Below the pieces are notes generated by a model that was not told the DNA's origin, searched no databases, and saw nothing but the letters and a program-made list of their open reading frames with translations. Positions 8,404 to 15,914 of a DNA stretch of 64,000 nucleotides are shown in pieces (within the stretch, counting starts at the first letter, position 1; every line of letters starts with the position of its first letter). Source of the DNA: Aestuariibius violaceus (GTDB lineage Bacteria > Pseudomonadota > Alphaproteobacteria > Rhodobacterales > Rhodobacteraceae); the NCBI RefSeq assembly GCF_040779325.2, contig NZ_JBFONT020000002.1, positions 248,001 to 312,000 of the forward strand, in the 5' to 3' direction. The position numbers and the translations under genes are program-made.

Positions 8404-8781
8404 ATGTCAGAACCCGTACGCGTGGTCTATGACGGCGAGTGTCCGTTCTGCAGGGCCTATATTCGCATGGTCCGCCTGCGGGAGGCCACCGGTGGTGTCG
8501 AGCTGGTCGATGCGCGGTCCGATCATCCGGTTCTGGAGAGGATTGCTGCCGCTGGGCTGAACCTGGACACCGGGATGGTGGTGGAGCTTGACGGCCAGCT
8601 TCTGCACGGGGATCAGGCGATGACGGCGCTGGCTGGTATGACCACGCGGTCAGGCGCGTTCAATCGGCTGGTGCGCGGGCTGTTCCGCCGCCCGGGCCTG
8701 GCCAAGGTCGTTTATCCGCCTATGGTGGCGGGCCGGAACCTGACCCTGCGGTTGTTGGGGCGGAAGCCGATCAATGGCTGA
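8404..8781 (+). CDS. DCC family thiol-disulfide oxidoreductase-like protein (DUF393)
   Basis: A 125-residue protein of the DCC family. The family motif DGECPFC occupies residues 10-16 (C13xxC16), preceded by the VVYDGEC strand and followed by YIRMVRLREA. It also shows the family-typical middle LDGQLLHGDQAMTALAGMT and a hydrophobic C-terminus. The CxxC suggests a thioredoxin-like redox activity, but biochemical functions in the family are poorly defined. It is divergent from the HTTM gene with a 137-bp shared upstream region. Confidence 0.88.
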   Translation: MSEPVRVVYDGECPFCRAYIRMVRLREATGGVELVDARSDHPVLERIAAAGLNLDTGMVVELDGQLLHGDQAMTALAGMTTRSGAFNRLVRGLFRRPGLAKVVYPPMVAGRNLTLRLLGRKPING

Positions 8782-8827
8782 CGGGCTGTCATCCGTGAAA
8801 TAATCTTGCGTGATCCCCTGTGGTCTT

Positions 8828-8856
8828 TTGACAGACCGCCCCTTTGCCGCAATAGT
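8828..8856 (+). promoter_or_regulatory. Sigma70-type promoter of the response regulator/sensor kinase operon
   Basis: A perfect TTGACA -35 (8828-8833), a 17-bp spacer and AATAGT (8851-8856, four of six matches to TATAAT) lie 54 bp before the response regulator start at 8911. Confidence 0.65.
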
Positions 8857-8910
8857 CCATGAACGGGCCCGCAGACGGCCCCTTGGACAGGTTTGGGGAG
8901 GGCCTGGGCC

Positions 8911-9279
8911 ATGGGACGACGAGTTCTTCTGATAGAGGATGAACCCAACATCATCGAGGCGATCAGCTTCATCCTGTCCCGGGACGGTTGGACCGTTCAC
9001 ACCCATTCCGATGGGCTGACGGCGGCGGACCGCGTGCGCGAGGGAAAGCCGGAGCTTGTGATCCTCGACGTCATGCTGCCCGGCCGCAGCGGCTTCGACA
9101 TCCTGCGCGACCTGCGCGCGTCGGAGGAGACGGCGGCGGTGCCGGTTCTGATGCTGACCGCGCGGGGGCAGACCAAGGATCGCGAGATGGCCGAGCGGCT
9201 GGGCGTCAGCCAGTTCATGACCAAGCCGTTCTCGAATGCCGAAGTGATCGAGAGCGTGCGGGCGCTGGTCGCGTCATGA
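8911..9279 (+). CDS. Single-domain response regulator (CheY-like receiver)
   Basis: A 122-residue receiver with no output domain. The acidic pair D10/E11 (LLIEDEPN), phosphoacceptor D53 (VILDVMLPG), a conserved T (VLMLTARG) and the conserved K (FMTKPFS) are all present. I chose the ATG at 8911 because GGGGAGGG sits just upstream. An alternative TTG lies six codons earlier. It overlaps the next gene by 4 bp and sits two genes before a hybrid symporter/histidine kinase, its probable phosphodonor. Confidence 0.92.
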   Translation: MGRRVLLIEDEPNIIEAISFILSRDGWTVHTHSDGLTAADRVREGKPELVILDVMLPGRSGFDILRDLRASEETAAVPVLMLTARGQTKDREMAERLGVSQFMTKPFSNAEVIESVRALVAS

Positions 9280-9560
9280 CTGTCCAGCGCCCCGGTATCT
9301 TCCTCGCCAAGGCGTCTTACCGCCAGCGGCGGATGCGGGACGCGGCGCGGATGCTTCCGGTGATCGGCGCGGCCCTGCTGCTGCTGCCGATGGCGTGGAG
9401 CGGGCCGGCAGAGGGGGCGGCGCAGCGGACTTCTGTCGCGGGGCTCTACCTTTTTGCGGTCTGGATCGGGCTGGTTGCGGCCGCCGCGCTGCTGGCGCGC
9501 CCGCTGCAGCGGCCGGATGTGATGCCCGAAGATCGCGAGGCGCCGGTGGACGAGGGCTAG
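9276..9560 (+). CDS. Small two-span membrane protein between response regulator and sensor kinase
   Basis: A 94-residue protein with two predicted membrane helices (MLPVIGAALLLLPMAW and AGLYLFAVWIGLVAAAALLA) separated by a short loop, a basic N-terminus (ASYRQRRMRDAAR) and an acidic tail. Its ATG overlaps the response regulator stop (ATGA), and the kinase starts 7 bp after its stop, so the three genes are surely one operon. I do not recognise a domain. By position it could be an accessory subunit of the SSS kinase, rather like the small YhdT-type partners of sodium symporters, but no homology is claimed. Confidence 0.8.
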   Translation: MTVQRPGIFLAKASYRQRRMRDAARMLPVIGAALLLLPMAWSGPAEGAAQRTSVAGLYLFAVWIGLVAAAALLARPLQRPDVMPEDREAPVDEG

Positions 9561-9567
9561 CGGGACC

Positions 9568-12222
9568 ATGCTGACCTTCAACCTTCTGGTTGCGGTCGCT
9601 TTGGGCTATGTCGCGCTGCTGTTCCTCGTGGCCTTCATGGCCGAGAGGCGCGCGGCACGCGGGCGGGACGGCTGGCTGCGCTCGCCGCTGATCTACACCC
9701 TGTCCCTGTCGATCTATTGCACCGCCTGGACGTTCTACGGTGCCGTGGGATATGCGGCCCGGTCGGGGCTGGAATTCCTGGTGATCTACCTTGGCCCGAC
9801 GCTGGTTCTGGTCGGCTGGTGGGCGATCCTGCGCAAGCTCGTGCGGGTCGGGCGGGCGCAGCGGATCACGTCGGTGGCCGACCTGATCTCCTCCCGTTTC
9901 GGGAAGTCCAATACGCTGGGCGTGATCGTCACGCTGATCGCCGTGATCGCCACGACACCCTATATCGCGCTGCAATTGCAATCGGTGACGCTGTCGGTGC
10001 GGGTCTTCGCGGAAGGCGCCTGGAGCACGGCGGAACTGGAGGCGACGGCGTTCTGGGTGGCCGCCGGGCTGGCGCTCTTCACGATCCTCTTCGGGACGCG
10101 GAACCTCGACGTGAACGAGCGGCACCACGGGGTTGTCATGGCGATCGCGGTCGAGGCGGTCGTGAAGCTGTTTGCGCTGCTGGCCGTGGGGATCTTCGTC
10201 GTCTGGTCGGTCGCCGACGGGCCGGCGGATGTGATGGCCAAGATCGACGCCTCGCCGCTGTCGTCCTGGGAGATCGGGGCGGGCCGCTGGGCCGGGCTGA
10301 TCTTCCTGTCGGCGGCGGCCTTCATCTGCCTGCCGCGCATGTTCCACGTCCTGGTCGTCGAGAACGCGGATGAGCGGCATCTGGCGACGGCCGGCTGGGC
10401 GTTCCCGCTGTATCTGGGGGCGATGAGCCTCTTCGTGGTCCCGATCGCCGTGGTGGGCCTGGAAGTCATGCCGGTGGGGGCCAATCCCGACCTGTTCGTG
10501 CTGACGCTGCCGCTGGCGCTGGAGGCGGAGGGGCTGGCGCTGCTGTCCTTCCTGGGCGGGCTGTCCTCGGCCACATCGATGGTGATCGTGGCCTCCATCG
10601 CGCTCTCGATCATGGTGTCGAACCACATCGTGATGCCGATCTGGCTGAGCGCGGGGTCGGGCGGGGCGACCATGTCGGGGGACGTGCGGCGCATCGTCAT
10701 CCTGTCGCGGCGGTTCGCCATCGCGGGTGTGCTGGCGCTGGGGTGGCTTTACTTCCGGCTCTCCGGCGCGGGGACGTCTTTGGCGGCGATCGGGCTGATC
10801 TCCTTCGTGGGGATCGCGCAGGTGTTGCCGTCGCTTCTGGGCGGGCTTTACTGGCGCGGGGCCACGCGGATCGGGGCCGGGGCCGGACTGATCGTGGGGT
10901 TCGCCATCTGGGCTTACACGCTTTTCGTTCCGGCACTTGCGGGCGGGTCGAACCTGGTGGTTCTGGGCCCGGCGGGGATCGGCTGGCTGCGTCCGCAGGA
11001 GCTGTTCGGTTTCGAGGGGATGGACCCGGTCCTGCATGCGGTCCTCTGGTCGATGCTGTTGAACACGCTTGCCTTTTTCGTGGGCTCTGTCCTGACCTTT
11101 CCCACGCCTTTGGAACGTCTGCAGGGGGCACAGGTGGTCCATGTCTTCGACCACACGACCGGGCCGCGGGGCTGGCGCCACGGGGTGCCCGAGGTCGAGG
11201 ATCTGCTGATCATGGCGCAACGTATCCTGGGCGCCGCGGAAGCGCAGGCGCTGTTCCAGGCCGAGGCGGAGCGGCAGGGGAGCACGGGCTATCTGCCTGA
11301 AGTCACGCCAGAATTTCTTGATCATTTCGAGCGGGAACTGGCGGGATCGGTGGGCGCCGCGACAGCGCATGCGATGGTCGGGCAGATGATCGGGGGCACC
11401 GCGGTGTCGGTCGAGGATCTGATCGCGGTGGCCGATGAGACGGCGCAGATGATGGAGTATTCCTCACGCCTTGAGGCGCAGTCGGCGGAGCTGACGCGGA
11501 CCGCGCGGCAACTGCGGGATGCGAACGAAAAGCTGACGGCGCTGTCGATCCAGAAGGATGCCTTCCTCAGCCAGGTGAGCCACGAGCTGCGCACGCCGAT
11601 GACGTCGATCCGGTCGTTCTCGGAACTGATGCGCGACGGGGCGGCCGGCCCGGAGGAGCAGGCGCGGTTCGCCGGGATCATCCAGGACGAGGCGGTGCGT
11701 CTGACCCGGCTGCTGGACGACATCCTGGACCTCAGCGTCATGGAGAACGGGCAGGTTTCCCTCAACATATCAACGGGTAATCTGGCGGATCTGATCGACC
11801 GGGCGATTGCGGCGACGGGCCTTGGGCCGGAGGATCTGAGGATCGTCCGGGACCGGGAGGCCGAGCGGGCGGTGACGCTGGAAACCGACCTCGACCGGCT
11901 GTCGCAGGTCTTTATCAACGTGATTTCGAACGCCGGGAAGTATTGCGATGCGGAGGCGCCGGAGCTGCGGATCGAGGTGCGGGGCGGCGCGGTCGATCTG
12001 ATCGATAACGGGTCGGGCATTCCCAAGGACAGCCGCCGCGTGATCTTCGAGAAGTTCTCGCGCCTGTCGGATCAGTCGGCGGCGGGTGGGGCCGGACTGG
12101 GCCTCGCCATCTGCCGCGAGATCATGGAAAAGCTGGGCGGATCAATCTCTTACCTGCCGGGGCAGGGTGGGGCTGCATTCCGGATCGGCCTGCCGGAGCG
12201 GCGCGCGCTCGCGGCACAGTAA
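9568..12222 (+). CDS. Sodium:solute symporter-fused sensor histidine kinase
   Basis: An 884-residue protein. Residues ~1-500 form an SSS/PutP-like transporter domain with about 13 spans (e.g. ITSVADLISSRFGKSN, FICLPRMFHVLVVENAD, SATSMVIVASIALSIMVSNH). A linker and coiled coil (QSAELTRTARQLRDANEKL) precede a HisKA domain with phospho-accepting H672 (SQVSHELRTPMTSIRSFSEL) and an HATPase with N box INVISNAGKY, G1 DNGSGIP and G2 GGAGLGLAIC. The architecture is that of CbrA/CrbS-type sensors, which link solute uptake or external carbon source to gene control. There is no attached receiver. The partner is probably the CheY-like protein at 8911. The substrate is unknown. Confidence 0.92.
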   Translation: MLTFNLLVAVALGYVALLFLVAFMAERRAARGRDGWLRSPLIYTLSLSIYCTAWTFYGAVGYAARSGLEFLVIYLGPTLVLVGWWAILRKLVRVGRAQRITSVADLISSRFGKSNTLGVIVTLIAVIATTPYIALQLQSVTLSVRVFAEGAWSTAELEATAFWVAAGLALFTILFGTRNLDVNERHHGVVMAIAVEAVVKLFALLAVGIFVVWSVADGPADVMAKIDASPLSSWEIGAGRWAGLIFLSAAAFICLPRMFHVLVVENADERHLATAGWAFPLYLGAMSLFVVPIAVVGLEVMPVGANPDLFVLTLPLALEAEGLALLSFLGGLSSATSMVIVASIALSIMVSNHIVMPIWLSAGSGGATMSGDVRRIVILSRRFAIAGVLALGWLYFRLSGAGTSLAAIGLISFVGIAQVLPSLLGGLYWRGATRIGAGAGLIVGFAIWAYTLFVPALAGGSNLVVLGPAGIGWLRPQELFGFEGMDPVLHAVLWSMLLNTLAFFVGSVLTFPTPLERLQGAQVVHVFDHTTGPRGWRHGVPEVEDLLIMAQRILGAAEAQALFQAEAERQGSTGYLPEVTPEFLDHFERELAGSVGAATAHAMVGQMIGGTAVSVEDLIAVADETAQMMEYSSRLEAQSAELTRTARQLRDANEKLTALSIQKDAFLSQVSHELRTPMTSIRSFSELMRDGAAGPEEQARFAGIIQDEAVRLTRLLDDILDLSVMENGQVSLNISTGNLADLIDRAIAATGLGPEDLRIVRDREAERAVTLETDLDRLSQVFINVISNAGKYCDAEAPELRIEVRGGAVDLIDNGSGIPKDSRRVIFEKFSRLSDQSAAGGAGLGLAICREIMEKLGGSISYLPGQGGAAFRIGLPERRALAAQ

Positions 12223-12288
12223 CAGCCTTAACCGATCGGTAATGGGCGGGCCGCTAAGGTCGTGCGAGAGGTGAGCACGAGCGGCGGA

Positions 12289-13311
12289 ATGGGCGAGACG
12301 GATCAGACGACATCTGTGCTGCGGCGGAAGGCGCGCGGGTCCGGCCGGCCGGTTGCGGAGGCTTTGAGCGATGTGGGGATCGGGCGGGCCACGCGGAAGG
12401 CGGCGGAGGCGGCGCTGGGGGCGCCGCTGCATGTGCTTGATTTCGAACGGGAAACCTGCGGGCTGGAGGGCGGCTTGTCGCGCTGCGGGGACGATCCGCT
12501 TCTGTTCGGTCTGGACGGCCCCACCGGGCGGCGAGGGCTGATTGCTCTGGACGCGCAGGCACGGGCGGCGGTGGTGGAACTGTCGACGTTGGGCCGGGTT
12601 CTGGCCGAGGCGCCGGTCGGGCGGCGCCCCACGGCGGCGGAGGCGGCGCTGGTGGTGCCGTTTGTGGAGGCGCTGATGGCGGCACTTGGAGAGGCCGCCT
12701 TGGGCGAACTGGCGGCGTTCGGCGGGGCGGAGATGCTGCCGGATCCGGGAACGGCGGAGCTGTTGCTGGCACCGGAAAACCATGAGGTGACCCGGATCCG
12801 CCTGCGCCTGAACGATGCGGGACGGGAGGGGCAGGTGCTGATCATGCTGCCCGCGCCGGTCGATAAGGTGATGGAAGACAAGGCGTTACCGTCCAAAGTG
12901 GAGGGATGGGAGGCGAAGCTGCGGCAGGGGGTCCTGGCCGCGACATCCGATTTGGAGATTGTGCTGGCGCGGATGAATCTGCCGTTCTCGGCGATCCGGA
13001 CCTTTGCCCCCGGGGCAACAATTCCTTTGCCGTCGGACGCCTTCGGGAAGGTCACGCTGGAGAGCCTGGATGGCCGGGTCGTGGCGCGGGGGCGATTGGG
13101 CCAGGTCTCTGGCGTCCGGGCGGTGCGGCTGGCGGAGGAGGCCGGACAGGAGGGTGTGTTCTCGCCCAGCGGGGCCGTGGCGCGTGAGGCCGAGAGTGTC
13201 GAGGCCCGGCGGGTGGGCGAGGCCCCTTCGGACGCGGCCGGGGACGGTTCGGTGATGCCGTCGGCTCCTGCACGGGAGTTGCTGGAAGATGATTTGAAAA
13301 CAGGAACTTAG
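12289..13311 (+). CDS. FliM/FliN (SpoA) family protein, flagellar C-ring-like
   Basis: A 340-residue protein. The N-terminus SVLRRKARGSGRP and middle region resemble Rhodobacteraceae FliM-like proteins. The C-terminal ~80 residues (ATSDLEIVLARMNLPFSAIR, then IPLPSDAFGKVTLESLDGRV and VARGRLGQVSGVRAVRL) form a SpoA surface-presentation domain. SpoA proteins build the flagellar switch or a type III secretion sorting platform. No other flagellar genes are in the window, so it is an orphan here. I prefer the ATG at 12289. A GTG nine codons earlier (12262) is possible. The C-terminal ~40 residues are low-complexity. Confidence 0.75.
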   Translation: MGETDQTTSVLRRKARGSGRPVAEALSDVGIGRATRKAAEAALGAPLHVLDFERETCGLEGGLSRCGDDPLLFGLDGPTGRRGLIALDAQARAAVVELSTLGRVLAEAPVGRRPTAAEAALVVPFVEALMAALGEAALGELAAFGGAEMLPDPGTAELLLAPENHEVTRIRLRLNDAGREGQVLIMLPAPVDKVMEDKALPSKVEGWEAKLRQGVLAATSDLEIVLARMNLPFSAIRTFAPGATIPLPSDAFGKVTLESLDGRVVARGRLGQVSGVRAVRLAEEAGQEGVFSPSGAVAREAESVEARRVGEAPSDAAGDGSVMPSAPARELLEDDLKTGT

Positions 13312-13544
13312 AGGAAGGTCCTCGAAGGGTGCTTGCAAGTTGAGAAGGCGGAGTTGGCCAACGCTGTTGAGTAGCGTGGGTGACGGAGGCAGAGGGCTGC
13401 CTGGTTGTTCAAGGATGCGCTGCGTGGCCTCGCGGCCTGTCGCCTGGCAGCGCCTGCCGTTTCGGATGGTGACGGCCCTGATCTGCATGAGGGTCTTGGT
13501 TCGGCGGACGGTCCGGCGCCCGGCCCAATGCGGCAACAATATGC

Positions 13545-13562
13545 GTTAACAAAGGGTTAACG
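13545..13562. promoter_or_regulatory. CtrA-like full site (TTAA-N7-TTAAC) within an inverted repeat
   Basis: TTAA (13546-13549), seven bases, then TTAAC (13557-13561) matches the CtrA consensus. The same bases form an 8-bp inverted repeat GCGTTAAC/GTTAACGC. It lies between convergent genes, so no obvious target promoter is visible. Confidence 0.4.
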
Positions 13563-13582
13563 CGTCTTATCCGCAGCGCCGC

Positions 13583-14008
13583 TTAGCCGTTGGCGAGCGC
13601 GTCGAGCTGCGGACGCAGGCCGGCAATGTCGTAGCCTGCCTTTGCGGCCGCGCCGATGATCTTGTCCGCCGGCTGCAGGCCCGCCTGACCGAGAGCCCAG
13701 ACGATCGTGCAGCGCGTGCCCGAGGCGCAATAGGCCATGACCGGCCCAACGGAGCCTTCCACGATCGCACGTTGCTCGGCCACAAGCTCTGGCGTGATGG
13801 TCTGGTGGGTGACCGGAAGCACCTTGAATTCAAGGCCCGCCGCCTTGGCCGCTGCGCCCACCGCCTGAGCCTGCAGGGGTTGCGGCACTTCGCCATCGGG
13901 GCGGTTGCAGAGGATCGTGGTAAAGCCTGCATCGCGAATCACCTCCACATCTTCCGGGGTAATCTGCGGCGAGACGGCGTAGTGATCGGTGAGCGGACGT
14001 ATCTCCAT
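13583..14008 (-). CDS. TIGR01244/DUF442 family phosphatase-like sulfurtransferase
   Basis: A 141-residue protein of the family also found as the N-terminal domain of Blh-like persulfide dioxygenase fusions. The dual-specificity-phosphatase-like fold is indicated by the opening MEIRPLTDHYAVSPQI, FTTILCNRPDGE and the P-loop CASGTRC (Cys-x5-Arg) near residue 104. Members are linked to sulfide/persulfide handling, but no dioxygenase or bigR-type regulator is nearby. It is convergent with the FliM-like gene and starts 174 bp from the divergent small gene at 14183. Confidence 0.88.
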   Translation of the reverse strand: MEIRPLTDHYAVSPQITPEDVEVIRDAGFTTILCNRPDGEVPQPLQAQAVGAAAKAAGLEFKVLPVTHQTITPELVAEQRAIVEGSVGPVMAYCASGTRCTIVWALGQAGLQPADKIIGAAAKAGYDIAGLRPQLDALANG

Positions 14009-14182
14009 GCCGCTTCACTACCGGCTGTGGAATGGGCGGTCCAGATTTCTATGGATCAATAATGCAGCACCGGGCGAAATGTCGCGGAATCCTTTGTTTT
14101 CTTGATCTCGAGCAATGCACATATGCGATTTATCCGTATTATTGAGAGGCACGCTGGTGGCGCGTGCAACAGGGAGAGAGAG

Positions 14183-14392
14183 ATGCACGAAGAGCGCATT
14201 GTTCATGAACTGAACGACGTTATGGCCCAGATCGAGGTCAGCCGTGACCGCCTTGATCTTCAACCGAAGCTGCACCAGGTGATCCTTGAGATGGATCGGC
14301 GCCGGGTTGCGGTTCCCAAGCGGGCCCGGCGGATGGAGGCCGCGTTGAAAGACGAAGCCGTCGAGGCGATGTTCGACAACGTGCCGGTCTAG
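14183..14392 (+). CDS. Small hypothetical protein, 69 residues
   Basis: A highly charged 69-residue protein (starts MHEERIVHELNDVMAQIEVS, contains LQPKLHQVILEMDRRR and RRMEAALKDEAVEAMFDN), predicted mostly helical and cytoplasmic. The ATG at 14183 is preceded by AGGGAGAGAG, a strong ribosome site. An earlier in-frame ATG at 14102 lacks one. I do not recognise a domain. A terminator follows 28 bp downstream, so it is probably a monocistronic gene. The function is unknown. Confidence 0.75.
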   Translation: MHEERIVHELNDVMAQIEVSRDRLDLQPKLHQVILEMDRRRVAVPKRARRMEAALKDEAVEAMFDNVPV

Positions 14393-14420
14393 GTAAGCCA
14401 AGCCCAACGACTTTGCGGTA

Positions 14421-14442
14421 AGCGTCTGATCCGTCAGACGCT
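14421..14442. terminator. Stem-loop between convergent genes, possibly bidirectional
   Basis: AGCGTCTGA (14421-14429) pairs perfectly with TCAGACGCT (14434-14442) around TCCG. It overlaps the stop codon of the acyl-CoA dehydrogenase gene on the other strand. Confidence 0.7.
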
Positions 14443-15660
14443 TTCCTGCGTGTAGCGGCGCAGTTCCGCGCGGGCCACCTGGCGCCGGTGGACGGCATCG
14501 GGTCCGTCGGCGAGGCGGAGGGTGCGCAGATGGGTCCATTGCCGGGCGAGCGGGGTGTCCTGGGAGACACCGGCGGCGCCGTGCATCTGGACCGCGGCAT
14601 CGGTGATCTTCAACGCGATTTCGGGGGCGATCACCTTGATCTGGCTGATCCAGGGGGCGGCCTCGCGCGGGGTGGCGTTGTCCATCATCCAGGCGGCCTT
14701 GAGGCAGAGCAGGCGGGCCTGTTCGATCCCCATCCTTGCATTCGCGATCTCGTCGTAATTGCCGCCGAGGGCGGCGAGCGGCTTGCCGAAGGCGGTGCGC
14801 TGGAGGGACCGTTTTGCCATGAGTTCCAACGCTTTCTCAGCCTGACCTAAGGCGCGCATGCAGTGATGTATGCGGCCGGGGCCGAGGCGGCCCTGGGCGA
14901 TTTCGAACCCGCGACCTTCGCCGAGCAGGAGGTCTTTCATCGGGACGCGGACGTCGGTGAAGCGGATATGCATATGGCCATGGGGGGCGTCGTCGTGACC
15001 GTAGACTTCCATCGCGCGCAGCTTTTCGACGCCCGGCGCATCGGCGGGGACGATAAACATGGAGTGCTGGACGTGTTTTGGCATGTGATCGCCGCCGGTA
15101 CGGGCGAGCACGATGTAGACGGCGCAGCGGGGATCGCCGGCGCCGGTGGCCCACCATTTCTCTCCGTTCAGGACGAATTCGTCGCCGTCGAGGATGGCGG
15201 ACATGGCGATATTCGTGGCGTCCGACGAGGCGACATCGGGTTCGGTCATCAAGTAGGCGGAGCGGATTTCGCCGTCTTTCAGGGGCTTTAGCCAGCGGTC
15301 CTTATGGTCGTCGCTGCCGTAGCGGGTGAAGACCTCCATATTGCCGGTATCGGGCGCGTTGCAGTTGAAGACCTCTGCCGCGAGGTGGGAGCGGCCCATC
15401 TCCTCGGCCAGGTAGGCGTAGTCGACCGTCGTGAGGTCGGCGCCGCCGGTCAGCGTGTCCCAGAAGTTCCAGAGGCCGCGGGATTTGGCCTTGGTCTTGA
15501 GGGTTTCCAGGATCTCGGCCTGGCGGGGGGTGAAGGTCCAGCGGTCGCCTTTGTTCACCTCCGACAGGAACTCGTCGTCGAGGGGGGCGATCTCGTCGCG
15601 GACCATGTTCTGGACAGCCTCGAAGGTGGGTTTCAGGCGGTCGGAGAGGCCGAGATCCAT
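14434..15660 (-). CDS. Acyl-CoA dehydrogenase family protein
   Basis: A 408-residue FAD enzyme that would introduce a 2,3-double bond into an acyl-CoA. Family segments are YLTEPDVASSDATNI-like (AYLMTEPDVASSDATNIAMS), GEKWWATGAGDPRC and the C-terminal PLARQWTHLRTLRLADGPDA. The pattern fits the ACAD10/11-like subgroup, whose genes commonly sit beside an aminoglycoside-phosphotransferase-like gene. Here that partner is divergent at 15915. In mammalian ACAD10/11 the two domains are fused and act on 4-hydroxy-acyl-CoAs, so a similar two-step reaction is plausible. The intergenic region carries the first phased repeat array. Confidence 0.92.
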   Translation of the reverse strand: MDLGLSDRLKPTFEAVQNMVRDEIAPLDDEFLSEVNKGDRWTFTPRQAEILETLKTKAKSRGLWNFWDTLTGGADLTTVDYAYLAEEMGRSHLAAEVFNCNAPDTGNMEVFTRYGSDDHKDRWLKPLKDGEIRSAYLMTEPDVASSDATNIAMSAILDGDEFVLNGEKWWATGAGDPRCAVYIVLARTGGDHMPKHVQHSMFIVPADAPGVEKLRAMEVYGHDDAPHGHMHIRFTDVRVPMKDLLLGEGRGFEIAQGRLGPGRIHHCMRALGQAEKALELMAKRSLQRTAFGKPLAALGGNYDEIANARMGIEQARLLCLKAAWMMDNATPREAAPWISQIKVIAPEIALKITDAAVQMHGAAGVSQDTPLARQWTHLRTLRLADGPDAVHRRQVARAELRRYTQESV

Positions 15661-15743
15661 CGTATTGGCTCCTGCTTATGGGTTCTGTGCCGGAAGAGGG
15701 CCGAATCGGGGGTTAATGTGTTGATTTTGCATGGGATCGGCGT

Positions 15744-15787
15744 GTCGGCATTTGGTCAGCATATTGTCGGACTTTCGTCGGGCATAA
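15744..15787 (+). repeat. Array 1: four GTCGGC-type motifs at an exact 11-bp period
   Basis: Units start at 15744, 15755, 15766 and 15777 (GTCGGCATTTG, GTCAGCATATT, GTCGGACTTTC, GTCGGGCATAA). It lies between the divergent acyl-CoA dehydrogenase and phosphotransferase genes. See arrays at 32973 and 48234. Confidence 0.8.
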
Positions 15788-15914
15788 AAGGCCGGGTTTG
15801 GCCGGGTGAACGGGGCGCGCGTTGCATGGGTCCGGAGGGCGGGAAACAATCGCCGGGTTTGGGCCGGATCGTTTGCGGGTTGCGCGGGGCCGTGCGCGGG
15901 GCGCAAATGAGGCT

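Noticed and set aside
13340..13549. 69-codon plus-strand frame after the FliM-like gene
   Set aside because: Arg-rich, no ribosome site, and it ends within the CtrA-like dyad; not convincing as a protein.
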